NCBI GenBank assembly: GCA_031254455.1
Contig: JAIRUI010000020.1
Coordinates: 1-8,235 of the forward strand
Source: Chitinispirillales bacterium
GTDB lineage: Bacteria; Fibrobacterota; Chitinivibrionia; Chitinivibrionales; Chitinivibrionaceae
Length of the DNA: 8,235 nt
Reading direction: 5' to 3'
Made by a program: the position numbers and the translations under genes. The notes beneath the pieces were generated by a model. The model was not told where the DNA came from and ran no database searches. It worked only from the letters and a program-made list of their open reading frames with translations. This document shows positions 1-6,392 of the stretch, piece by piece (the stretch's first letter is position 1; every line of letters begins with the position of its first letter).

Positions 1-231
1 GGGTATGAAAAACGAGAGGAAGGTATCGAGGGTGGGTCGGGGGGGGGGTGGGCGAGACGGGTCGGCAGGGGCGTAAGTTTTAGTTGAGAATTGGGAATTC
101 GTAACGCGTAATTATAGACAAATAAACGTAGCGGCATTAGAGATACGAAATTTTTCATCGCATTTTTGAAAAACAAAAGAAGAACAAATTTTGCCGTTTT
201 GCTCATTGCTGTCAACTCTCTTTATACCAAG

Positions 232-260
232 TATTCATGATGCATTACAATAAATATAAT
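232..260 (+). promoter_or_regulatory. Candidate promoter for methylase operon
   Basis: A perfect TATAAT box lies at 255-260. A weak -35-like TATTCA (three of six matches to TTGACA) lies at 232-237 with a 17-base spacer. It lies on the correct strand, about 115 bases before the chosen methylase start. In DNA this AT-rich a TATAAT can arise by chance, and the -35 is poor, so this is a tentative call. An alternative with TTGCTC at 199-204 and TTTATA at 221-226 is comparably plausible. Confidence 0.35.
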
Positions 261-268
261 ATTTTTTT

Positions 269-291
269 CAGGCTTTTGTCTGATTTTTTTT
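269..291 (+). terminator. Weak terminator-like hairpin with T tract
   Basis: CAGGC and GTCTG form a five-pair stem (one G-T wobble) around a TTTT loop at 269-282, followed by A and eight T (284-291). The layout matches an intrinsic terminator but the stem is short. If real, it would end a transcript coming from left of the window. It lies only nine bases after the candidate -10 box, so terminator and promoter readings compete. Confidence 0.3.
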
Positions 292-362
292 ATTTTTTGA
301 TTTTTTTTTATTTTGCGGCGAACGGCGAATGATATTTTTATTTTGCTGTAAGCCTTATGCAA

Positions 363-368
363 GGGAAG
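363..368 (+). promoter_or_regulatory. Ribosome binding site deciding methylase start
   Basis: The purine-rich GGGAAG lies five bases before the ATG at 374. The in-frame ATG at 329 has no such site and would add 15 residues rich in F, C and I that do not look like part of the protein. This supports translation from 374. Confidence 0.6.
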
Positions 369-373
369 AAAAT

Positions 374-3300
374 ATGAAAACGCTTGAAGAAATATTTACC
401 CGATTAAATCTCAGCAAAGACGCTTTAATCCGCCTTTCCGATGAAAAATGGGAGAAAAAAGTACGTTTTCCAAGTAGAATTTCCCGTTTGTTAAAAAACA
501 ACATAAAACCCGCCGCATTTTTTTACTTTGACAACAAACCGTTAATATTGTTTTTTGAAAACCCGAAAGACAAAAACGCCTTACATCAAGCCATTTGGAA
601 CTTTAACGAATCGCCTATAGCGATAATTTTAGAAAAAGGAGTCGTTGAAATTTTCAACGGTTTCAAACTTTTGAAAGAAGAAAAGGTTTTAGAAAAAATA
701 GGCGGATTTGATAAATTAAACGATTTTACTTATTTTGAATTAGTTACAGGAAAAACATGGGGAAAATACAGGAACGAATTATCCGATAAGAATCGAGTCG
801 ATTATAATTTATTGAATAATATAAAATTTGCAAGGGAATTGATTCTTGCGGAATTTTTCGCAGATGTTGACGACAAAATAAAAACAAAACTAACAAACGC
901 TCTATTAGGTAAAACAATATTCGTACGTTATTTAATAGATAAAAAAGTAAAAATAAGTTTTGACGACAAGTCCCGTACATGGACAAACGACGACTTCTGC
1001 GAGTTGTTGAATAACCATGAAAAAACAAATAAATTTTTTAACCGTTTAGCCGATCCCGATAAAGGATTTAACGGTAATCTTTTCCCGATAGAAAACAGTG
1101 AATACGAACAAATTCCAATAACGGCGTATTCAATCATTAAACGGCTGTTAAAAAGCGAAGACATGGGGTCAGGTCAATTTTCTTTATTTGATTTGTATGA
1201 TTTCTCAATTATCCCGATAGAGTTTATAAGTAACGTTTACGAATCGTTTATCGGAGTGGAAAATCAAGCAAAAGACGGAGCATACTATACTCCTTTGTTT
1301 TTGGTTGATTACATTTTGTCCGAAACGATTGGCAAACGACTTGCGGAAACAAACGATACAAACTGTAAAACGCTTGATCCCGCTTGCGGTTCCGGAGTGT
1401 TTTTGGTTGAAACGTTGCGAAAATTGATAGAAACGTATTTGCTGAACAACAAAGATATAAAAAGAGACGGCGATAATTTTAAATCCGCTATAAAAAAAAT
1501 AGCCGAAGACAACATCTTCGGTATCGATAAAGACGAAAGCGCCGTACAAATTGCAAGATTTTCCGTTTATCTGACTTTACTGGACTATTTGGACCCGCCT
1601 GAAATAGAGACATTTAAATTTCCTAAGCTTTCAGGTAATTTTTTCTGTGACGATTTTTTTAACGAAAACGCACCTTTTAATCGGCTTAAAGAAAAAGAAT
1701 TTTCTTTTATTTTAGGGAATCCGCCGTGGATGCGGGGGAAAAATGAGAAAAAAACGCCTTCTTATGTAAAATATATAAACGACAGACAAAAAAAAGAAAA
1801 AATAGAAAAAGAAGAACCGATCGTTGAAATCGGCAACAAAGAAATCGCGCAAGCGTTTTTATTACGCAGCGGTGATTTTTCGAAAGAAAACACAAAATGC
1901 GCTTTGATTGTAACAAGCAAGGTTTTATATAATTTGCAAGGTAAAGATTTTAGGAAATATTTTTTGCACAATTATTTTATTGAAAGAGTTTTTGAGATGG
2001 CTCCCGTAAGGCGGGAAATTTTTGACAAATCCAACGACAAAGCCATTGCGCCGGCTTGTGCGCTGTTTTTTAAATATGCGATTGGTCAAAACACGGACAA
2101 AAATTTTATCGAACATATCGCATTAAAACCAAGCCGTTTTTTTTCTATGTTCAAAATATTCACATTAAGCCGCAACGACGTTAAAATCGTGCAGCAAGAT
2201 AGATTAAAAAAATACGATTGGATGTGGAAAGTACTTGTTTACGGTTCTTATCTGGATTTTAATTTTATAAAACGGTTATATGATGACTTTGATACCGTAG
2301 GCAATATTATTAATCAAGAACAAATAGTATTTAAACAAGGGATAAAGCGAAAAGACGGAAACAAACAAATTAAAGTATCGGAATTAATAGGAAAATCTTT
2401 TTTAGATACTCAAAAAAAACAGTTACAACCTTTCATGGTAGTTGATTCAACACAAAAATGGGAAAATGAATACGTAGGTTATGTTTATAAAGAGAATGAA
2501 AAACCATATATTGAATTATTCCAACCATATTCTTTGTTAATTACAGGCGGGATATTTAAAGATTTTACTTCCAATGCAGCCGTTAACAAAAAAGAAAGAA
2601 TCTTTACAAGCTCTGTTCGTGCATTAAAAATAAAAGACGATAAACAATTAGACGTATTATATTCAATAAATTCAGTCCTCTGTTCGTCTGTATTTTCTTA
2701 TTATATGCTTAATCTTGGAGCTTCATCGGGTATTGAAAGAGAAGAATCCGAAGATGCTGAAATTGAAAATATGTGGTACATTAAAATTCCAAATATTCTG
2801 TTAGAAGCCTCAAAAATAGAAGAATATGAAATACAAAAGAATAATATAAAAAACGTGATTGTAGAAAATATATCAGTAAAAGAGCGATGTGATACCATTG
2901 TTTTGTCACAATTGAAATTAAGTGTTGAAGAAAAAATATTGCTTGATTACGCGAACAACATAACAATTCCCATTCAAATGCGACACAAAGGTTACGAAAG
3001 GCATTTCCTGCCAATTAAATTGGATGATAATACATTAACTGATTACGCCGATTTGTTTATAGATCGTTTTGCTTCAAATTTTGGAAAAATCGGAAAAAGA
3101 TTTATTGTTGAAATTTGGCATACACAGCAAATCATAGGAATGTTTTTTAAAGTTATTTCAGATTCAGAATATAAACAGAATATTTCTTTGATAGATAAAC
3201 AAAAAGATTCAAGCGGTTTATTTCAAAAAGTAACACAACTTGGAACAGAAAGAATTACAGACAAATTGTTCGTTCAAAAAGACGTTAGAGGTTTTGAAAA

Positions 3301-3424
3301 GGACTATTTCTATATTTTCAAACCTAACGAAAAACGCTTGTGGCACAAAGCCATAGGGTATTTAGACGTTGATGAATTTTCAGACGCTATACTTAAAGAA
3401 GCCGGGAAAAATAATCATGAATAA
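374..3424 (+). CDS. N6-adenine DNA methyltransferase, Eco57I/type IIG-like
   Basis: This 1016-residue protein would transfer a methyl group from S-adenosylmethionine to the N6 of adenine in DNA. Visible motifs are GAYYTP (about 302-307, motif X-like), DPACGSG (335-341, SAM-binding motif I), GIDKDE (383-388, acidic loop) and the catalytic NPPW (449-452). That order is typical of gamma-class type I/IIG enzymes. A lysine-rich linker follows NPPW, and residues of about 610-830 probably form the target-recognition domain. The N-terminal 100 residues have the spacing of an HSDR_N-type nuclease fold, but the expected E-x-K position reads ENP (62-64), so that domain is probably inactive. The last 150 residues look like a separate module. 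It overlaps the next gene by 8 bp, where a separate PD-(D/E)XK protein could provide the nuclease. The start at 374 is chosen over the ATG at 329 because of its ribosome binding site. Methylase identity is firm; the system type is inference. Confidence 0.9.
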   Translation: MKTLEEIFTRLNLSKDALIRLSDEKWEKKVRFPSRISRLLKNNIKPAAFFYFDNKPLILFFENPKDKNALHQAIWNFNESPIAIILEKGVVEIFNGFKLLKEEKVLEKIGGFDKLNDFTYFELVTGKTWGKYRNELSDKNRVDYNLLNNIKFARELILAEFFADVDDKIKTKLTNALLGKTIFVRYLIDKKVKISFDDKSRTWTNDDFCELLNNHEKTNKFFNRLADPDKGFNGNLFPIENSEYEQIPITAYSIIKRLLKSEDMGSGQFSLFDLYDFSIIPIEFISNVYESFIGVENQAKDGAYYTPLFLVDYILSETIGKRLAETNDTNCKTLDPACGSGVFLVETLRKLIETYLLNNKDIKRDGDNFKSAIKKIAEDNIFGIDKDESAVQIARFSVYLTLLDYLDPPEIETFKFPKLSGNFFCDDFFNENAPFNRLKEKEFSFILGNPPWMRGKNEKKTPSYVKYINDRQKKEKIEKEEPIVEIGNKEIAQAFLLRSGDFSKENTKCALIVTSKVLYNLQGKDFRKYFLHNYFIERVFEMAPVRREIFDKSNDKAIAPACALFFKYAIGQNTDKNFIEHIALKPSRFFSMFKIFTLSRNDVKIVQQDRLKKYDWMWKVLVYGSYLDFNFIKRLYDDFDTVGNIINQEQIVFKQGIKRKDGNKQIKVSELIGKSFLDTQKKQLQPFMVVDSTQKWENEYVGYVYKENEKPYIELFQPYSLLITGGIFKDFTSNAAVNKKERIFTSSVRALKIKDDKQLDVLYSINSVLCSSVFSYYMLNLGASSGIEREESEDAEIENMWYIKIPNILLEASKIEEYEIQKNNIKNVIVENISVKERCDTIVLSQLKLSVEEKILLDYANNITIPIQMRHKGYERHFLPIKLDDNTLTDYADLFIDRFASNFGKIGKRFIVEIWHTQQIIGMFFKVISDSEYKQNISLIDKQKDSSGLFQKVTQLGTERITDKLFVQKDVRGFEKDYFYIFKPNEKRLWHKAIGYLDVDEFSDAILKEAGKNNHE

Positions 3425-4097
3425 ATTCACTCTTAGCGCCACGAATTTCGTTTATAACTTTACTTTTTACAATCAAGAATTTGAAAATATTCTTAAAGAA
3501 ATTATAGCATGTTACTATTGTATCGTTTCAGAAAATAAAAAATTACCAAGTAATAATGAAAATACTATTCGAGATATTATACTTAAAGATTATTTGAAAA
3601 ATCGTACTTTTAAAGAAGCTCATTTTCCTTTGGATAAATATCTTTTTGACAAAGAAATATCAGAAGATGAAGGAAGGGTAGATATAAGAATAATGAATAT
3701 CAAGCCATTTACTGATGATTATACATATTATATCATTGAATGTAAACGATTGAATAACGAAAACACAATCGGTGAAACAGGATTAAACGCAAAGTATATT
3801 TATGAAGGTATCGCTCGTTTTACTTCTAACAAATATTCTATGTATAAAAACACGGCGGGAATGATTGGTTTTGTGGTCGAAAAAATGGACATTCGTAAAA
3901 ATATTTCAAATATTAGAACATTATTAAAACAAAATTTCAATGACATTAATACAGAACAAAACCTTAAATACAAAAAAATAGCATCGGGATTTGATTATTC
4001 TTATTTTTCAAAACATAAAATAAACGGGGTTTCAAAAATTATTTACCATTTAATGTTTGATTTTTCAGATAACATTACCCATGAAAATTTACTTTGA
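3417..4097 (+). CDS. Small PD-(D/E)XK nuclease-like protein
   Basis: This 226-residue protein carries GRVDIRI (Asp89) followed by YYIIECKR (Glu108, Lys110). That is the D...ExK signature of PD-(D/E)XK nucleases, in which these residues bind the metal and activate water. Glu48 or Asp53 in the preceding helix could complete the site. Its gene starts inside the methylase gene (8 bp overlap, ATG at 3417) with GGGA nine bases upstream. It is therefore probably translationally coupled and works with the methylase, most simply as the restriction subunit. I do not recognise the exact family, and the target sequence cannot be read. The gene is much poorer in GC than its neighbours: 11, 10 and 13 G/C per 60 bases in the lines at 3541, 3901 and 3961. 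The upstream ATG at 3369 would extend it further into the methylase with no added support, so 3417 is preferred. Confidence 0.75.
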   Translation: MNKFTLSATNFVYNFTFYNQEFENILKEIIACYYCIVSENKKLPSNNENTIRDIILKDYLKNRTFKEAHFPLDKYLFDKEISEDEGRVDIRIMNIKPFTDDYTYYIIECKRLNNENTIGETGLNAKYIYEGIARFTSNKYSMYKNTAGMIGFVVEKMDIRKNISNIRTLLKQNFNDINTEQNLKYKKIASGFDYSYFSKHKINGVSKIIYHLMFDFSDNITHENLL

Positions 4098-4725
4098 ACA
4101 TCACATGCCATACAAAAAACCAAATCATAAATCGCATATAATTAATGTTGAAAAACATCCGTTGTCTCCTTTTTTCCCAAGCAAGGCAAAATGGCTTTTT
4201 CTGGGAAGTTTTCCGCCCGGACGACAGCGATGGTCTATGGAATTCTTTTATCCTAATTTCCAAAACGACATGTGGAGGATTTTTGGGCTGGTATTTTTTG
4301 AAAACAAAGATCATTTTGTCAACGTTCAAGAAAAAACCTTTAAAAAAGAAGATATTACGTTATTTTTAGAAAAACGCCATATCGCAATGTACGATACCGC
4401 CCAAACCGTCATCCGGCATAAAAACAACGCTTCGGACAAAGAATTGGAAATTATTCAAGCGACCGATATGGAAAAAATCGTCAAAGAACTTTCGCATTTA
4501 CAAAACATCGTCGTAACGGGGCAAAAGGCGTTAGAAACGCTGACATGGCGATTTGCAGAAAAAAACGTCCGAATAAATTCTCCCGCCGTAGGAACTTGCA
4601 CGCCGTTTATTTTTGAAAACAGAGACTTGCGTTTATACAGAATGCCTTCTTCGTCAAGGGCTTATCCGCTCGCTTTGGAAAAAAAGGCGGCTGTTTACAA
4701 AAAAATGTTTGAAGCGGTTCTATGA
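4081..4725 (+). CDS. Uracil-DNA-glycosylase-superfamily protein
   Basis: This protein of about 214 residues probably removes a damaged or deaminated base from DNA by cleaving the N-glycosidic bond. It carries LGSFPPG (41-47, water-activating motif region), FFYPNFQNDMWRI (55-67, comparable to the NPxNxFW motif of Mug/hypoxanthine-glycosylase relatives), VTGQKA (145-150) and MPSSSRAYP (188-196, comparable to the PS(T/S)S base-flipping loop). From memory, close relatives are widespread in Bacteroidetes as stand-alone genes labelled uracil-DNA glycosylase family, so it may be a resident repair gene. The exact substrate (U, T:G, hypoxanthine) cannot be read. It overlaps the nuclease gene by 17 bp if ATG 4081 is used. 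ATG 4105 lies 7 bases after the nuclease stop and is equally possible, while TTG 4057 is less likely. No start has a good ribosome binding site, suggesting coupling to upstream translation. Its composition (20 G/C in the line at 4441) matches the host-like genes. Confidence 0.8.
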   Translation: MKIYFEHHMPYKKPNHKSHIINVEKHPLSPFFPSKAKWLFLGSFPPGRQRWSMEFFYPNFQNDMWRIFGLVFFENKDHFVNVQEKTFKKEDITLFLEKRHIAMYDTAQTVIRHKNNASDKELEIIQATDMEKIVKELSHLQNIVVTGQKALETLTWRFAEKNVRINSPAVGTCTPFIFENRDLRLYRMPSSSRAYPLALEKKAAVYKKMFEAVL

Positions 4726-4773
4726 AAATAAAAGCGAACACGGATAAATTTTCATTTTTATCGCAGAATATTT

Positions 4774-4802
4774 TTACTTTTTTATAAAATAAGTTGTATA
4801 TT
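4774..4802 (+). promoter_or_regulatory. Candidate promoter for pspC-like/AKR genes
   Basis: TATATT at 4797-4802 with a weak -35-like element (TTACTT at 4774-4779, or TTTACT one base earlier) and a 17-18 base spacer. It sits 37 bases before the PspC-domain start, in the only gap between the glycosylase and that gene. Chance matches are likely in such AT-rich DNA. Confidence 0.35.
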
Positions 4803-4838
4803 AAGGAAAAGAAGAGAATATTTTTTTAAGGAGAAAAA

Positions 4839-5036
4839 ATGAAACGACTTTACAGAAGCAAAGACGACGTAAAAATCTACGGAATTTGCGCGGGTATCGC
4901 CAAAATTTTCAATTTAGACCCGACGATAGTAAGAATCGGAATGGTTATTTTAACGTTTGTCGCCGGAATCTTCCCTGTTATAACGGGATATATAATCGGA
5001 ATGTTCATAATTCCCGAAGAAGGCGATTTGTCTTAA
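4839..5036 (+). CDS. PspC-domain small membrane protein
   Basis: This 65-residue protein is essentially a single PspC domain. It has the YRSK..VKIYGICAGIAKIFNLDPTIVRI-type opening (residues 5-33), a hydrophobic membrane segment (about 33-57) and a short acidic tail after MFIIPEE. PspC-domain proteins sit in the inner membrane. In enterobacteria PspC takes part in the phage-shock envelope-stress response, but short stand-alone versions are common and mostly uncharacterised, so a stress role here is inference. There is no pspA or pspB nearby. An AAGGAG at 4828-4833, five bases before the ATG, fixes the start. It lies 18 bases upstream of the aldo/keto reductase and is probably co-transcribed with it. 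Length is normal for the minimal domain. Confidence 0.88.
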   Translation: MKRLYRSKDDVKIYGICAGIAKIFNLDPTIVRIGMVILTFVAGIFPVITGYIIGMFIIPEEGDLS

Positions 5037-5054
5037 ACTTGAAAGAGGTGCATA

Positions 5055-5984
5055 ATGAAAAAAATCGAACTTGGAAAATCGGGATTGCAAATCCCAAACG
5101 TCGCAGTGGGTTGCATGCGCATTTCGTCAATGCCCAAAAACGAACTTAAAGCGTTTGTAGAATGCGCGTTGGAAACGGGCGCAAATTTCTTCGACCACGC
5201 CGATATTTACGGCGACGAAGCGGAAGGCGACAGTGAAAGCGCTTTTGCCGAAGCGATCGGAATGAACGGAGTTATTCGCGAGAAAATGATAATTCAAAGT
5301 AAATGCGGAATACGCGAAAATTCTTTTGATTTTTCTAAAGAGTATATTCTGAAATCGGTCGACGGGTCGCTCAAACGCCTTAAAACAGATTATTTGGACA
5401 TATTATTGCTTCATCGTCCGGACGCTTTGTATGAGCCGGAAGAAATCGCCGAGACTTTCGATATTTTGCAAAATTCGGGAAAAGTGCGTCATTTCGGCGT
5501 TTCAAATCAAAAGCCTATGCAAATCGAACTGTTAAAAAAATTCGTAAAACAAAAGATTGCGGCGAATCAACTGCAATTATCCGTTACAAACGCAAATATG
5601 ATAACGCACGGTTTTTTTGTAAATATGGAAACCGAACAGGCGATCGCCCGCGACGAAAGCGTTTTGGATTATTGCCGTTTGAACGACATAACGATTCAAG
5701 CATGGTCTCCGTTTCAATACGGATTTTTCAAAGGGGTGTTTATCGGTAGTCCGAAACATTCCAAATTAAACAAAAAACTTGACAAAATCGCAAAAAAGTA
5801 CGGCGTTTCATCGACAACAATCGCACTCGCCTGGATTTTGCGGCATCCGGCGAAGATTCAGGCGGTGACGGGAACGACAAACGTAAGCCGCCTCAAAGAA
5901 TGCTTAGCGGCGAGTGAAATAAAAATAACCCGTGAAGAATGGTACGAAATACTTTTGTCGGCTCCCGGAAATTATCTTCCGTAA
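5055..5984 (+). CDS. Aldo/keto reductase
   Basis: This 309-residue soluble (beta/alpha)8-barrel oxidoreductase would reduce aldehydes or ketones using NAD(P)H. The catalytic tetrad is visible: Asp47 and Tyr52 in FFDHADIYG, Lys83 in IQSKCG and His120 in LLLHRPD. GVSNQ (148-152) and the C-terminal TGTTNVSRL (272-280), which contacts the cofactor phosphate, are also present. Overall it resembles the YdhF-like oxidoreductases, whose physiological substrate is generally unknown. No signal peptide is seen and the length is normal. A GAGG at 5045-5048, six bases before the ATG, supports the start. It follows the PspC-domain gene by 18 bases, and its 3' end overlaps the convergent kinase gene by 13 bp. 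No terminator is seen between the two. Composition is host-like. Confidence 0.92.
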   Translation: MKKIELGKSGLQIPNVAVGCMRISSMPKNELKAFVECALETGANFFDHADIYGDEAEGDSESAFAEAIGMNGVIREKMIIQSKCGIRENSFDFSKEYILKSVDGSLKRLKTDYLDILLLHRPDALYEPEEIAETFDILQNSGKVRHFGVSNQKPMQIELLKKFVKQKIAANQLQLSVTNANMITHGFFVNMETEQAIARDESVLDYCRLNDITIQAWSPFQYGFFKGVFIGSPKHSKLNKKLDKIAKKYGVSSTTIALAWILRHPAKIQAVTGTTNVSRLKECLAASEIKITREEWYEILLSAPGNYLP

Positions 5985-6355
5985 AACGCTAAGATTTTCG
6001 GCAAAAAAACGATAATTCCGATTATTGCCGCTCCTATGGCGGCGATTAAAACCGCTCCTGCGGCGACGTCTTTCGACTTGCCTATAAGCGGGTGGTATTC
6101 GTCAGGCGAAACGCTGTCGCCCAAATGCTCTATCGCGGTATTCAGCGCTTCCGCTACCCAGACCGAAACTATAGCCAAAACAAGCATAGTCCATTCGACC
6201 GCGCTTACTTTCAAAAAAAGGCTTAGAACAACCACAAAAACAGTCATCAAAAAATGAATCCACGCGTTGTGCTGGGTGCTGATAATCAAAAATATTCCGT
6301 TCAGCGCGTATCTGACGCTGTCTATTCGTTTTTTTATGAAATTTATGACAGGCAC
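5972..6355 (-). CDS. dgkA: Diacylglycerol/undecaprenol kinase (DgkA family)
   Basis: This 127-residue integral membrane kinase phosphorylates diacylglycerol or undecaprenol with ATP, feeding phospholipid or undecaprenyl-phosphate recycling for cell-wall synthesis. It has an amphipathic N-terminus (FIKKRIDSVRYALNG), HNAWIH at 29-34, and three hydrophobic segments (about 33-50, 54-70 and 98-118). The signature AEALNTAIEHLGD (68-80) contains Glu69, Asn72 and Glu76, followed by HPLIGKSKDVAAGAV (88-102). The shape is closer to the Gram-positive undecaprenol-kinase branch than to E. coli DgkA, so lipid preference is uncertain. The start is GTG with AGGAG five bases upstream (reverse complement of 6361-6365). 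It is 37 bases downstream of the Xer gene on the same strand, so a shared transcript is likely. Confidence 0.93.
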   Translation of the reverse strand: MPVINFIKKRIDSVRYALNGIFLIISTQHNAWIHFLMTVFVVVLSLFLKVSAVEWTMLVLAIVSVWVAEALNTAIEHLGDSVSPDEYHPLIGKSKDVAAGAVLIAAIGAAIIGIIVFLPKILAFYGR

Positions 6356-6392
6356 AGTTTCTCCTTTTTTAAAACGGAAAAATAATATTTTT

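Larger units (their letters stand above)
1..373. other. Non-coding leader with G-rich end
   Basis: No convincing gene is seen here. Bases 1-76 are G-rich and low-complexity, including a run of ten G at 39-48 flanked by GGG triplets. This is very unlike the AT-rich remainder and may be a contig-end artefact. From about 77 the sequence is AT-rich. It contains a TATAAT at 255-260, a small hairpin followed by eight T at 269-291, and three long T-rich tracts up to about 314. The stretch probably holds the promoter of the restriction-modification cluster. I see no tRNA, rRNA or riboswitch in it. Confidence 0.6.

Noticed and set aside
30..61. G-quadruplex-like pattern (GGG runs around G10)
   Set aside because: Fits the pattern, but lies in suspicious low-complexity sequence at the very end of the window, so no biological role is claimed.
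5..76. Short reading frame of 24 codons in the G-rich left end
   Set aside because: Low-complexity Gly/Arg-rich product in a probable contig-end artefact, with no ribosome binding site visible.
329..373. Upstream ATG extending the methylase by 15 residues
   Set aside because: No ribosome binding site, and the added residues do not look like protein; ATG 374 has a good site.
1788..1795. A8 tract in the methylase as a phase-variation site
   Set aside because: It encodes a lysine-rich linker in an AT-rich gene; runs of seven to eight A are expected here and the frame is intact.
4743..4762. GATAAA/TTTATC hairpin after the glycosylase as a terminator
   Set aside because: Only six mostly A-T pairs around an eight-base loop, not directly followed by a T tract; too weak to call.
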